Below are positions 26,991 to 35,447 of a stretch of DNA of 64,000 bases, one piece after another. Position 1 is the stretch's first letter; the number at the start of each line of letters is the position of its first letter. Below the pieces are notes generated by a model. The model was given only the letters and a program-made list of their open reading frames with translations. It was not told the DNA's origin and ran no database searches. Location: contig JAOSKM010000001.1 of assembly GCA_027493625.1 (NCBI GenBank), forward strand, positions 711,489 to 775,488. The letters run 5' to 3'. Source of the stretch: Planctomycetota bacterium (lineage in GTDB: Bacteria > Planctomycetota > UBA8742 > UBA2392). The position numbers and the translations under genes were made by a program.

Positions 26991-27971
26991 TTACTCGTAG
27001 CGCTTGGCCAACTCAGCGGCTTCTTTGCCGGCCTTGGTGTCCGGGTACTTCTTGGCGATCTTCTCGAGTGCCTTCCTTGCGCTGGAAGCCTTCATGTCTT
27101 CGAGCTTGGGCTTGATCTCGTCCAGGGCCTCCTGAGCCTTGAGCGTGTCCTTGTACTCTTTGCTCTTGACCAGCTCTTTGGCCTCGCCGGCCCACTTGTC
27201 GCCCTGCTCGCTGCCTTTCAACTTGGCGGCGGCTTCGTCCATGAGCTTCGCGACGTTCTCCAGGTCGCCGTTCGCGCGGGCCGCTTCCATCCTGCGCGAG
27301 TAGCCGTCGATGTGCTGCTGGACCTGCTCTTCGATGAACTTCGCGTCGGACTTCACCTGTTCGGCCTCGGCTGCAGCGCCAGCCTTCTGCGCTTCAACGA
27401 GTGCCTTTCCGTACTCGCCCTTGTTGTAGGTTTCGGCGACGTCCTTCAACTCCTCGGTTACCTCACGTTCAAGCTTGATGGGACCGAAGTCCTTAACCCA
27501 CTCCGCGACGATTTCTGCGGTCACGCCATTGGGGTGGCCCTTGAAAATGCACTTGCCGTCCGGGTCCAGCACCCAGCAGTGGGGGATGCCTCGGTTTTCG
27601 TACACAGAGCTGATGTTCGCCTTCACAACACCGTAGGTAACCTTCTTGGCGTCGATCAGCTTGGTCTGGATGGTGGCCTCGGCCTCGGCGCTGACGGCCA
27701 CGATTTCAAAGCCACGGTTTCGGAACTTGTCGCTCAACTCCTGTAGATGGGGAACCCCCGTCATACAGGGGCCTCACGTAGTGGCCCAGCGTTCCACCAT
27801 TACGACCTTGCCACGCAACTGGCTGAGTTCGGTGACGCCGGCTTCGAAGTTCCAGCTTTTGTCGAACTTGAAGCTGGGGCAGGTATCGCCGACCTCCACA
27901 GCGGCACTCAAGCTGCCGGCCAGTACTGCCGCCGTTACAGCCGTGAGCGCGAACAACGCAACACGATTCAT
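26991..27971 (-). CDS. Probable selenocysteine-containing TlpA-like thioredoxin (UGPC)
   Basis: ATG 27971 (GGGAGAG upstream) opens a signal peptide (about residues 1-24), then a redoxin domain: VGDTCPSFKF, LRGKVVMVERWATT, then in-frame UGA at 27776-27774, then GPCMTGVPHLQELSDKF. The domain continues with GFEIVAVSAE and the cis-Pro motif RGIPHCWVLDPDGKCIFKG, without another break. The UGA falls exactly on the first Cys of CXXC, giving UGPC. Hairpin bases follow at once (see SECIS entry). Read through, the protein is 326 residues, with a charged helical C-terminal half (about residues 175-326). TGA is an ordinary stop in neighbouring genes. Alternative: a TGC/TGT to TGA point error. Confidence 0.8.
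27740..27776 (-). promoter_or_regulatory. Candidate bacterial SECIS element
   Basis: On the minus strand, bases 5-34 after the UGA form one hairpin: CCUGUA pairs with UACAGG, a U is bulged, GA pairs with UC, there is one mismatch, and GGGG pairs with CCCC around a GUU loop. So a GGU apex falls 18-20 bases after the UGA, close to the geometry of the fdhF SECIS (bulged U, GGU apex at 19-21). Family knowledge: SelB binds such an apex to insert selenocysteine. The fit is by eye only. Confidence 0.65.
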
Positions 27972-28041
27972 GGATCTCTCCCGCAAGGAACCATTTTGTC
28001 CAGATAGCTGACCCTGATACGGCCCAGACCGCCCAGAGTCC

Positions 28042-29277
28042 TTACTTTTCTGTGTTGCCCGGGCCGCTGCGCTTACGCGGCAAATGACGCGCCGCCACGG
28101 CAGACAGCAAGAGCGCAATGATCAGCAGCAGCGCGCCAGGCTGCCCGTTGGTACTGCAACCGCCTTCGCCCTCCGGCTCGGGCGATTTGGGCGGTGCCGG
28201 CGGGGTGCTGACGTTGATGATGTCGCCGCTGATGAAGTTGGGCGTGGTCACGAAGAAATCCGCCGCCGCGCCCAGTGCGCCCAGCACCTGGGTGCGCGTC
28301 ACCGAGACTTCGCAGGTGGCGTCGGGGCCGGCGCCAAAGTCGATACCGACCCAGAATGTGCGCGCGCCGCCGCTGGGAATGTCCGACAGGTTCTGCACCG
28401 GCGTGCCGTCGAAAGTCACGCTGATCACGCTGCCCGCCACGATCCATTTGCCGGCGTCCGCGGGCGTGCGCTGCAGGATCAGTACTTCGCCTGCACTGGG
28501 CTCAAACACCGCGTCGCCGTCGTCCTGCCACAGGGCCAGCCGCGTGACCGTGGCTGTCTGCGCGGCGTTGGCGCAGGTGACCGAAATGGTGATCTCGGCC
28601 AGGTCGATGCCCTGCAGCTGACCGGGCCCGGTCGGCGTGAGGCTGGAAACGATGAAGTGCAAGGCCGGGAAGTTGCCGGTGTTCAAGGGCGCCGAGCGTG
28701 GCGCCGTCGGGTTGCCGGTACCGGCCACCAGCTGGTTCTCGCTGTGGCGGATAGTGATGTTGTTGGAGGTCGCCACCGTGGTGCTGCTGATCGAGTCGCC
28801 GCCGTTGGTCAGCACGATGTCGGCCTGCGGGTCGATGCTGAAGTTGAAGGCTTCGCCGTACACCGACGTATCCACGCCGATGTTTACGCGCAGTTGCAGT
28901 GTGCGGATCAGGCCGCTGGGCGCGTTGATGGTCTCCGTGAACGTGACGTCGTCGGTGGCGCCGCTGGGCACGATGGTGCTGGTTTCGTCCAGTTCTTCGG
29001 TCGGGTCGAAGGTGCCGTTGCCATCGGCGTCGAAAAACAGCCGCAGACGTGTGAAGGCGTTGTCGGCCAGGGCGAAGTTGCTGATGTGGATGGTGATCGA
29101 GTCAATCGAAACGTTGCCGCCGGTGGGCTGCAGCACGTAACGGGCAACCTCGACATCGGTGTCATTGAGCTGGTTGCCGAAATCGGGCCCGGTGGTGCCG
29201 GACAGGTTCACGGCCAAAGTGGCGGCCGAGAGCGGCAGAGCCAGAATCGCAAGAAACGCGGCAAAGACTGCCCGCAT
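28042..29277 (-). CDS. Secreted beta-rich protein with GGCST C-terminal anchor
   Basis: A 411-aa exported protein. The signal peptide is residues 1-18 (AAFLAILALPLSAA). The body is beta-strand-rich with Asp/Asn-rich turns (FFDADGNGTFDPTEELDE is like a calcium-binding loop) and two similar halves, the second with LALWQDDGDAVFEPSAGEVLILQ. The C-terminus is GEGGCSTNGQPGALLLIIALLL ending in RHLPRKRS (hydrophobic helix, then Arg/Lys tail), the same tripartite signal as in the two subtilases downstream. It is probably attached to the cell surface. Function unknown. It is transcribed towards the thioredoxin gene with a 70-base gap. Confidence 0.75.
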   Translation of the reverse strand: MRAVFAAFLAILALPLSAATLAVNLSGTTGPDFGNQLNDTDVEVARYVLQPTGGNVSIDSITIHISNFALADNAFTRLRLFFDADGNGTFDPTEELDETSTIVPSGATDDVTFTETINAPSGLIRTLQLRVNIGVDTSVYGEAFNFSIDPQADIVLTNGGDSISSTTVATSNNITIRHSENQLVAGTGNPTAPRSAPLNTGNFPALHFIVSSLTPTGPGQLQGIDLAEITISVTCANAAQTATVTRLALWQDDGDAVFEPSAGEVLILQRTPADAGKWIVAGSVISVTFDGTPVQNLSDIPSGGARTFWVGIDFGAGPDATCEVSVTRTQVLGALGAAADFFVTTPNFISGDIINVSTPPAPPKSPEPEGEGGCSTNGQPGALLLIIALLLSAVAARHLPRKRSGPGNTEK

Positions 29278-29484
29278 GTGGAATCCTCGAAGGGGTCAAT
29301 CAGGGTGGAACTGATCATAGCTGCACAAGTTGGCGGCGTAACAGGTGGCGCGCTGATAAAGTTGCGGCGACGTGCCGGCGAATTGGCTGCAAGCGGCTTG
29401 ATGTAGAGGCTCACGGCCAAACAGTCTCCCCCGGGCCCAACCGGACATAACATCGATTATCGGACGTAGGATATGGGTCCAGCC

Positions 29485-29564
29485 TTGGAGCGCGAAGCGT
29501 AAGCGAGCGGCGGTTGCCGAAAGCGGCAAACTCGAATCCCGTTGGCCTGCGCTTCGCGCTCCAA
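29485..29564. repeat. REP-like hairpin with 15-base perfect arms
   Basis: TTGGAGCGCGAAGCG (29485-29499) and its exact inverse (29550-29564) form the arms; 29489-29510 is also identical to a 22-base segment inside the CoA ligase at 3600-3621. It sits in a gap of about 420 bases (29278-29695) between the surface-protein promoter side and a minus-strand hypothetical gene. I see no gene in the rest of that gap. Confidence 0.75.
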
Positions 29565-29695
29565 CCCGTCTGAACTCCATGATTCGGTTAACGGGCCAAC
29601 CCGGCCAGGTATGTCCCAATACCAGTCCAGCCCCGGAAAGCGATCCTGGGGCATTCTCGCGGGTTTTCGTCTGGAGCCTGCTTGAAATGCGGGTT

Positions 29696-30118
29696 TCAAG
29701 GCAGCCGAGCCAGTGGCAGGCCAAATTCGAGGCTGCGGCGGGCCAGCCTTAGCAGGATTTGCCGTCCGGGCGTGCCTTCTGGCCGGGATTCCAGCTCGCG
29801 CTGCAGTTCGGCGCTGCTGCCTGCCCAGATCTCGCGCTCGGCCAGGTCGCGCACCAGGAACAGGAAGTCGTGGTCGCCGGGCAGCCAGAGTTCCGGCCGT
29901 GTAAGTTGGTCCCCGGCGCCGGCGCACAGGGCTTCCCAATCCGCCTCCCCCACTTCCGCGTCTTCGAAGGGCGCCGTGGGGGATTCGTTCCAGTCGAGGG
30001 CGTGGGGGAGTTCCTTGTTGATCCAGTGCCGCCAGGCCGACACGGCCCCGGCCAGCACCTCGGGATCGAGTCCTAATGGCTCGTACAGGCGGGTGAGGGT
30101 GCACAGGCGAAGCTGCAT
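29696..30118 (-). CDS. Hypothetical protein (140 aa)
   Basis: Starts at ATG 30118 (MQLRLCTLTRLYEPLGLDP). The product is acidic, with many Trp, Leu and Glu residues (WRHWINKELPHALDW, ELWLPGDHDFLFLVRDLAE), and looks like a compact helical soluble protein. No family recognised. It follows the HNH gene on the same strand with only palindromic repeats in between, so the two may be co-transcribed. Confidence 0.5.
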   Translation of the reverse strand: MQLRLCTLTRLYEPLGLDPEVLAGAVSAWRHWINKELPHALDWNESPTAPFEDAEVGEADWEALCAGAGDQLTRPELWLPGDHDFLFLVRDLAEREIWAGSSAELQRELESRPEGTPGRQILLRLARRSLEFGLPLARLP

Positions 30119-30138
30119 GAGGCTGCCGTCTCGAGAAC

Positions 30139-30170
30139 GGGGACAGTCCCCAACTGCGGGGACAGTCCCC
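30139..30170. repeat. Twin GGGGACAGTCCCC palindromes
   Basis: The 13-base palindrome GGGGACAGTCCCC occurs twice (30139-30151 and 30158-30170), six bases apart, directly after the stop of the HNH gene. It is of the small REP type. Confidence 0.75.
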
Positions 30171-30635
30171 TCACTTCCACAACACCTTCTGGCCGCGGCG
30201 CAGGTCGAACGAGATGCCCGCAGATTCCATACGATGGGCCGCATCGTACTCGGCATGGCAGAACTGGCACAGGGCCGCGAGGTTGTCGTCGGCGCAGTTG
30301 GTGGGGTCGTGGTCGAGGTGCGCCGTCTGCAGTACCACCACGCTCTCGCGAATCTCAGGCGGTCGGCCGCCGCTTCTGATCACGTGCTTCCACCACACGT
30401 CCTTGGGCCAGGGCTCGGGGCCGGGAATCTTCTTGCCGTGGCGGTTGAACCAGCGGCCGTCGGCGCCCGCCCAGCAGTTGTTGGCCCCCACCAGAACGGC
30501 TTCGCCGTGGGGCTTGCCGCACCACTCGCAACGGCCGGAAGCGCGCTCGAAGCGGATGCGGCGGCTGATGCGCGCCCAGTTTTTCGGGTACTTCTTTTTC
30601 TGCGCCTTGCGGCGGCGTTCGACCGGGTCTTTCAC
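30171..30635 (-). CDS. HNH-type nuclease-like protein
   Basis: A 154-aa protein with two zinc knuckles, CEWC (about residue 37) and CQFCH (about 132), and an HNH-like core LQTAHLDHDPTNCADDNLAALC (about 109-130; key residues H113 D115 H116? and N). The N-terminus is very basic (ERRRKAQKKKYPKNW), fitting DNA binding. I chose GTG 30635 because GGGGGAG precedes it; no ATG is available in frame nearby. HNH proteins of this size act in mobile elements or in DNA repair and restriction; no partner is obvious here. Confidence 0.7.
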   Translation of the reverse strand: MKDPVERRRKAQKKKYPKNWARISRRIRFERASGRCEWCGKPHGEAVLVGANNCWAGADGRWFNRHGKKIPGPEPWPKDVWWKHVIRSGGRPPEIRESVVVLQTAHLDHDPTNCADDNLAALCQFCHAEYDAAHRMESAGISFDLRRGQKVLWK

Positions 30636-30689
30636 GGCTCCCCCACTGGATGCAACTCCCCCACTCCAGTGTACACGGCGGCGCGACAC

Positions 30690-30719
30690 CGTAGGGACAC
30701 GCGGCAGCGTGTCCCTACG
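30690..30719. repeat. Perfect 13-bp-stem hairpin
   Basis: CGTAGGGACACGC pairs perfectly with GCGTGTCCCTACG around a GGCA loop. It lies in the 144-base gap between the divergent HNH and dapA genes, so it could influence both promoters or be a REP-like insertion. No U tract follows, so it is not a classical terminator. Confidence 0.75.
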
Positions 30720-30779
30720 TTTGACTTCACCCCCGCTGGTGGCTACGGTCAGGGCCGTCGGGGACACAGGGGATTGAAC

Positions 30780-31658
30780 ATGTTCGAAGGCGCAATAACC
30801 GCGCTGATTACGCCCTTCAATGACGACCTGAGCGTAGATTTCGAAGCGCTCGACCGCCTCATCGAGCGGCAGATCGAGCAGGGCATCCAGGGCATCGTGC
30901 CCTGCGGCAGCACTGGCGAAGCCATCACCATGACTCTCGACGAGCGCTGCGCGGTCATCGAGCGCACCGTCAAGACCGTCCACAAGCGCATTCCCGTGAT
31001 CGCCGGCACCGGCGGCAGCGCGACGGCCGAAGTGGTTGAGGCCACCAAACGCGCCCTGCAACTGGGCGCCGACGGCGCGCTGATCAATACACCCGCCTAC
31101 AACAAGCCGCAGCAGCAGGGTCTGTACCTGCACTACGCGGCGGTCGCCAAGGCCGTGCCGGAACTGCCGGTGATGCTTTACAACATTCCGGGCCGCACGG
31201 CCGTGCTGATGGAGACGCCGACCATCGAGCGCCTGTGCAGCGATTTCCCCAAGGTGTTCGTGGCCTACAAGGACGCGACAGCCAACCTGAAGCAGACGGA
31301 AGAGCTGATCCGCAAGACCAGCATGACCATCCTGTCCGGCGACGACGGCCTGACGCTGCCGATGATCAGCATCGGCGCGAAGGGCATCGTGAGCGTGGCC
31401 GGCAACGTGATCCCGAAACAGGTGCGCGAGTTGAGCGACCACGCCCGCGCCGGGCGCATGGCCGAGGCGGCCGCCCAGAACCACAGGAACACCCCGGTGG
31501 TGGACGCCTGTTTTATCGAAAGCAACCCGGTGCCCGCCAAGTGGGGCGCGCACCTGATGGGCCTGTGCAAGCCCCACGCACGGCTGCCGCTTGCGCCTCT
31601 GGCGGAGAAGAACCGCGAAGTGGTGCGCAAGGCGCTGGCAGACATCGGCGTGCTGTAG
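30780..31658 (+). CDS. dapA: 4-hydroxy-tetrahydrodipicolinate synthase
   Basis: Condenses pyruvate with aspartate semialdehyde in lysine and peptidoglycan (diaminopimelate) synthesis. The 292-aa length is standard. Key landmarks: GAITALITPFND at the N-terminus, GSTGEAITMT near residue 43, YNIPGRT near 134 (with the conserved Tyr), and the Schiff-base Lys in VFVAYKDATANL near 164. The open frame runs far upstream, but the family starts at MFEG, and that stretch is covered by hairpins and the HNH gene in antisense. AGGGG lies at a usable distance upstream. Confidence 0.93.
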   Translation: MFEGAITALITPFNDDLSVDFEALDRLIERQIEQGIQGIVPCGSTGEAITMTLDERCAVIERTVKTVHKRIPVIAGTGGSATAEVVEATKRALQLGADGALINTPAYNKPQQQGLYLHYAAVAKAVPELPVMLYNIPGRTAVLMETPTIERLCSDFPKVFVAYKDATANLKQTEELIRKTSMTILSGDDGLTLPMISIGAKGIVSVAGNVIPKQVRELSDHARAGRMAEAAAQNHRNTPVVDACFIESNPVPAKWGAHLMGLCKPHARLPLAPLAEKNREVVRKALADIGVL

Positions 31659-31671
31659 ACAGCGAAAGAAA

Positions 31672-31697
31672 AAGCCCCGGCCAACCGGCCGGGGCTT
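31672..31697. terminator. Bidirectional hairpin terminator (dapA / subtilase 1)
   Basis: AAGCCCCGGCC-AA-CCGGCCGGGGCTT (written in two parts) forms an 11-12 bp stem in the gap between the convergent dapA and subtilase genes. An A run precedes it on the plus strand, giving a U tract for the minus-strand gene. Confidence 0.85.
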
Positions 31698-31699
31698 GT

Positions 31700-34600
31700 C
31701 TATTCCGTGCGGCGCCTTAGGGCCAATGCGGCCGTTACCAAGGCCAGCAGCAGCGCATACAGCCAGCTTGCGCCGCCGCCGGTGCTGCAGCCGCCGTCGT
31801 CTTTGCCTCCCCCACCGCTGACAACGGGAACGGCGCCGGTTTCGTTGACCCACACGATCACGATGTCCGTGCTGCTGAGGCCGTTGGCGTCGGTCACGGT
31901 CAGCTCGAACTGCAACACGTCGTCCACACCGGGTGCTGTAAAGGTGGGTTGCGGATCGGTATCGCTGGACAGCGTGACGGTGTTCGTTCCGGCAATCTGG
32001 ACCCATTGGTAGCTGATCGTGTCGCCGCTGTTCGGGTCGGAACTGCCGCTGCCATCAAGCTGCCCGGATTCACTCCACATCAGGGCGAAGGTCGCGCCCG
32101 CGTCGGCCACGGGCGGCCGGTTGAGCTCAATCTCCACCTGCACGGTGTCGGTGCTGAAGTCGCCCCTGTCATCCGTGACGGTGACCTCGAAGGTGAGGAG
32201 TTCGTCCTGCGCGACGGACGGAGCGGTGAAGGTCGGTTGCGCCGCCGTGGTGTTGTTGAGAGTCAGCGTGACGGCGCCGCTGAGCTGCACCCAGGCATAG
32301 TCCAGCGGATCGGACTCCGGGTCTGTCGAACCCGCGGCGTCGAACTGTCCGGTGTTGCCGGCGAGTACGCCGAAGCTGGCGCCGGCATCGGCGACCGGCG
32401 CGTGGTTGTTGCGAACCGTCACCTGCACCGTGTCGGTGGTGCTCGCGCCCGACAGGTCCTCGACCGTGAGCTGGAAAGTGACGACCTCGTCCTGGTTCAC
32501 GCCGGGGGCGGTGAAGGTGGGTTGGGCGACGCTGCTGCTGGAGAGGTTCAGGGTGATCGCTCCGCCGGTTTGCACCCATGCGTAGCTGATGGGATCAGCG
32601 TCGCTGTCACTGCTGGCGCTGCCGTCCAGCTGGCCGCCGGCATTTTCGCGCACGTCGAAGTCGCTGCCGGCGTCGGCCACGGGCGCGGCATTGGTGCGCA
32701 GGTCGAACTCCAGCGCCAACCAGGCCAGCTCGCCGGTGTTGCTGCTGACCGTGTCGCTGATCTTCACGGTCCAGTTGCCCTGCACGTATTCGTACAGCAG
32801 AGCCGCGACGTCGTCGTCATCCTGCTTGGTGTCGGGGAACACGGCGATCAGGTCGGTCTCGTCGTCGAGCATGCCGTTGTTGGTGGTCTTCAGGTTGATG
32901 GATGTGCCGCCAGGGCTGGTCAGCGTAACCGCCAGGTCGCCGCGGCGCTCATGGAAGATGCGGGCGTGCAGCCGCACGCCCAGCGCGATGCGGGCGTCGT
33001 TGACCGTGAAGGTGCGAGTGATGCCGGCGGCGCTGTCGTCCGGGATGCTGACCGGTGTGGCGCCGTTGACGGGGTCCTGTACCAGCAGCTTCTGCAGGCT
33101 GACGCTGTGGCTGCTTGCGACCACGAAGCCGGTGGCGTCGTTGGGCACGCCGGTCTGCGGGTTGGCCGGGATGCTGTGGCCCTTGACGCGTAAAGTCCAG
33201 GTACCGGCCGCCGGGTTGTCCACGTGCACCAGCTCGATGTTGTCGCGGCGGTTGGGGCCGGCGGTCGTGAACGTGTGGCTGTGTGAGCCGGTAGCCGCGG
33301 CCGTGACGCCCGCGTACGGGTAGTACACGGTGCCGGACGGGTCTTCCAGCTCGAGGTCGAGGTCGTTGACCAGCGTGATCGCCGCGCTGGTGCTGGCCCA
33401 GATGTCGAGCCACGACAGCACGATATGGAGCGGGTCCGTGGTGGATACGCTGAACGAATACTCCTTCACCTCACCGCTGCGGATGGTGCCGCGGAAGATG
33501 CGGTCGCCGCCGCCCGCCTTGTCGGCCAGCACCAGGTCCGCGGCCGCCTTGCAGTCCACGATGCCGAAACCGAAGTGGTAGTCGGGCCCGGTGTTGTATT
33601 TATCGCGGCAGGTCTGGGCCAGCACGGCGCGCGCGACGTCGGGCGTGAACATCTGGTCGTTGTGCTCGCGCCGCCAAAGCTGGCTCAGCAGCACAACCGA
33701 GCCGCACACGCTGGGGCCCGACATGCTGGTGCCGTCGTACGCGGCGTAAGCGGCGTCGCCCGATGACAGCGAGCTGGTCAGGCTCGCGCCGTTGGCGCAG
33801 AACTGCGGTACCAGGCGGCCGTCAAGCGCGGGGCCGCAACTGGAAAAGCTGGTCAGGTCTTCGTCGTCCTTGGCGGCCGCAATGATGAACCCGTTACGGT
33901 GGGCGTTGTAGGTGGGCACCGACATGGTCGGGTTGCTGTTGCCGAAAGGCTTGTTGCCCGCGGAGCCCGACGCGCTGCCCAGCCCGGTCTGGTAGTTGCC
34001 CGCGGACTGCACCTGGCACAGCAGCAGGTCGCGGTTGGTGATGTCCACCAGCTGGGTACCACTGTTGTATTCGCCCCAGTCGTGGGTGTCGCCGTTGAAG
34101 TCGCTGTAGCTGTGGTTGTCCGCCACATGGTGCCAGGTGTGCACGGCCTCGCGACGCTCCGCATCGATGTCCCACCAGTCGTGCACCAGGCAAACGGCGC
34201 GGGGTGCGTACCCCTGCGCCGTCGCGTTGTTGGTGCCGTTGCCGACAATCGTGCCTGTCACGTGACCCGCATGGTTGTGCAGGGAGGTGGCATCCATGTT
34301 GTGCACGCGGCTGCTGCCGGGCCAGCCTGCGGGCGCGCTCACACCCGCCAGGCCGGTGTACTGCTCGTGCGTCGAACGCGCCGTGCCGGCGTCCCACACG
34401 CCGGCCACCTGGCCGTTGCCGTCGAGATCGTAGGGTGCCGCGCCGATGGTGGCCGGGTCCGCGTTGGAAATCGCGGCGCTGGTCTGGTTGGTCGTGACTT
34501 TGAAACCGTTGGGGCTGATGTTCTCGACCCACACGCTGTCCATCAGCTTCAACGCGCCGTCGTGAAGCACGGCCACGGTCAGCAGCGGAGACGCGCCCCG

Positions 34601-35224
34601 CAGGCGCCCCTCCAATACCACGGCCCCGGCTGCCGCGAGCAAGTCCTCCGCCGCTTCAACGCCGACGTCGCGCCAGAACAGCACACGGTACTCGCCGGCA
34701 AGGTTGGCGGGGCGGGCGCTGCCCACCAGGTTGGCCGGCAGCTTGTCTTCCGGCCGCTGCAACAGGGTGCCAAGCACCATGGGCTCAGCGCGCAGGATGG
34801 CGCCGATGGCGTCCAGCGAGCCGGCGTCGCGGGCGCGCAGCATGTGTGTGTGCGGGTTGGCGTAGCCGATGAATGACGTTCCGACGGCCGTAAGGCGGTC
34901 CGCCAGTTGCCGGGTCATATCGCCGCGCAGTCTCAGGTAGAACGGCGTGGCAGGGGCTTCCGCAGGCAGGGGGCAGGCTGCATCGGGCAGTGCGTAGCGC
35001 GAACGCAGACAGATCAGGTGCTCGCGGTCGGCCTGTGACAACTGCCGTACGAACTGCTGTTGCGCCGCGTGATCGTACGGTCCGCCCAGGTCCAGGCTGC
35101 TGCGCGGTGCCGGTTCGGCGGGCTGGTCGGCGTCCTGACTGTGCAGTTTCGGCTGGGTGGCAACGGCGATAGCGCCGATCCCCACAATCAGCGTCAGGCA
35201 TAGCAGCGCGTAATTGCGCGGCAT
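31700..35224 (-). CDS. Large secreted subtilase with P domain, three PKD repeats and GGCST anchor
   Basis: A 1174-aa S8 protease. Signal peptide (1-30), pro-region (about 45-200), subtilase domain with Asp in VAGVWDAGTARSTHE (~275), His in NHAGHVTGTI (~318) and Ser in DGTSMSGPS (~500), a jelly-roll (~540-690), a P/Homo-B domain (~715-860, VSIPDDSAAGITRTF), three PKD repeats (~860-1130; NxAPVADAG and LDGSGSSDP blocks) and a C-terminal GGCSTGGGASWLYALLLAL + RRR tail. Secreted, cell-anchored protein degradation is the likely job. It is a paralogue of the next gene, sharing the pro-region pattern (DRL-A-G-SFIGYA-P-TH). Confidence 0.9.
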   Translation of the reverse strand: MPRNYALLCLTLIVGIGAIAVATQPKLHSQDADQPAEPAPRSSLDLGGPYDHAAQQQFVRQLSQADREHLICLRSRYALPDAACPLPAEAPATPFYLRLRGDMTRQLADRLTAVGTSFIGYANPHTHMLRARDAGSLDAIGAILRAEPMVLGTLLQRPEDKLPANLVGSARPANLAGEYRVLFWRDVGVEAAEDLLAAAGAVVLEGRLRGASPLLTVAVLHDGALKLMDSVWVENISPNGFKVTTNQTSAAISNADPATIGAAPYDLDGNGQVAGVWDAGTARSTHEQYTGLAGVSAPAGWPGSSRVHNMDATSLHNHAGHVTGTIVGNGTNNATAQGYAPRAVCLVHDWWDIDAERREAVHTWHHVADNHSYSDFNGDTHDWGEYNSGTQLVDITNRDLLLCQVQSAGNYQTGLGSASGSAGNKPFGNSNPTMSVPTYNAHRNGFIIAAAKDDEDLTSFSSCGPALDGRLVPQFCANGASLTSSLSSGDAAYAAYDGTSMSGPSVCGSVVLLSQLWRREHNDQMFTPDVARAVLAQTCRDKYNTGPDYHFGFGIVDCKAAADLVLADKAGGGDRIFRGTIRSGEVKEYSFSVSTTDPLHIVLSWLDIWASTSAAITLVNDLDLELEDPSGTVYYPYAGVTAAATGSHSHTFTTAGPNRRDNIELVHVDNPAAGTWTLRVKGHSIPANPQTGVPNDATGFVVASSHSVSLQKLLVQDPVNGATPVSIPDDSAAGITRTFTVNDARIALGVRLHARIFHERRGDLAVTLTSPGGTSINLKTTNNGMLDDETDLIAVFPDTKQDDDDVAALLYEYVQGNWTVKISDTVSSNTGELAWLALEFDLRTNAAPVADAGSDFDVRENAGGQLDGSASSDSDADPISYAWVQTGGAITLNLSSSSVAQPTFTAPGVNQDEVVTFQLTVEDLSGASTTDTVQVTVRNNHAPVADAGASFGVLAGNTGQFDAAGSTDPESDPLDYAWVQLSGAVTLTLNNTTAAQPTFTAPSVAQDELLTFEVTVTDDRGDFSTDTVQVEIELNRPPVADAGATFALMWSESGQLDGSGSSDPNSGDTISYQWVQIAGTNTVTLSSDTDPQPTFTAPGVDDVLQFELTVTDANGLSSTDIVIVWVNETGAVPVVSGGGGKDDGGCSTGGGASWLYALLLALVTAALALRRRTE

Positions 35225-35405
35225 GCGTTTCTCCTCAAATCAACTACCTGCTTGATCGCACACGCCCCTCAGTGGGAGCCCAGATGTTTGATGGAGTAAT
35301 TGGGTGTGAGGAAATTCTAACTTCAGGACTCTGAGAGCCCAATCCGTCACCGTCATGGATTTCACATCTTCGTTCAGCCAGAAACGGCAATTTGCCTGAA
35401 ACGAA

Positions 35406-35433
35406 CACCGGGAGCGCCGTGGCGCTCCCGGTG
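35406..35433 (-). terminator. Terminator of subtilase 2
   Basis: CACCGGGAGCGCC-GT-GGCGCTCCCGGTG is a 13-bp perfect stem 15 bases beyond the subtilase stop on the minus strand, followed by TTCGTTTC. The 170 bases up to the next gene are less GC-rich and should hold the promoter of subtilase 1. Confidence 0.8.
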
Positions 35434-35447
35434 GCAATGGCTTCGCA

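Noticed and set aside
26991..28118. UGA read as tryptophan (altered genetic code)
   Set aside because: Many genes in the window end in TGA with family-typical C-termini, and TGG is used for Trp throughout.
29682..30779. Long upstream extension of dapA in the same frame
   Set aside because: DapA family starts at MFEG; the extension overlaps the HNH and hypothetical genes in antisense and crosses palindromic repeats.
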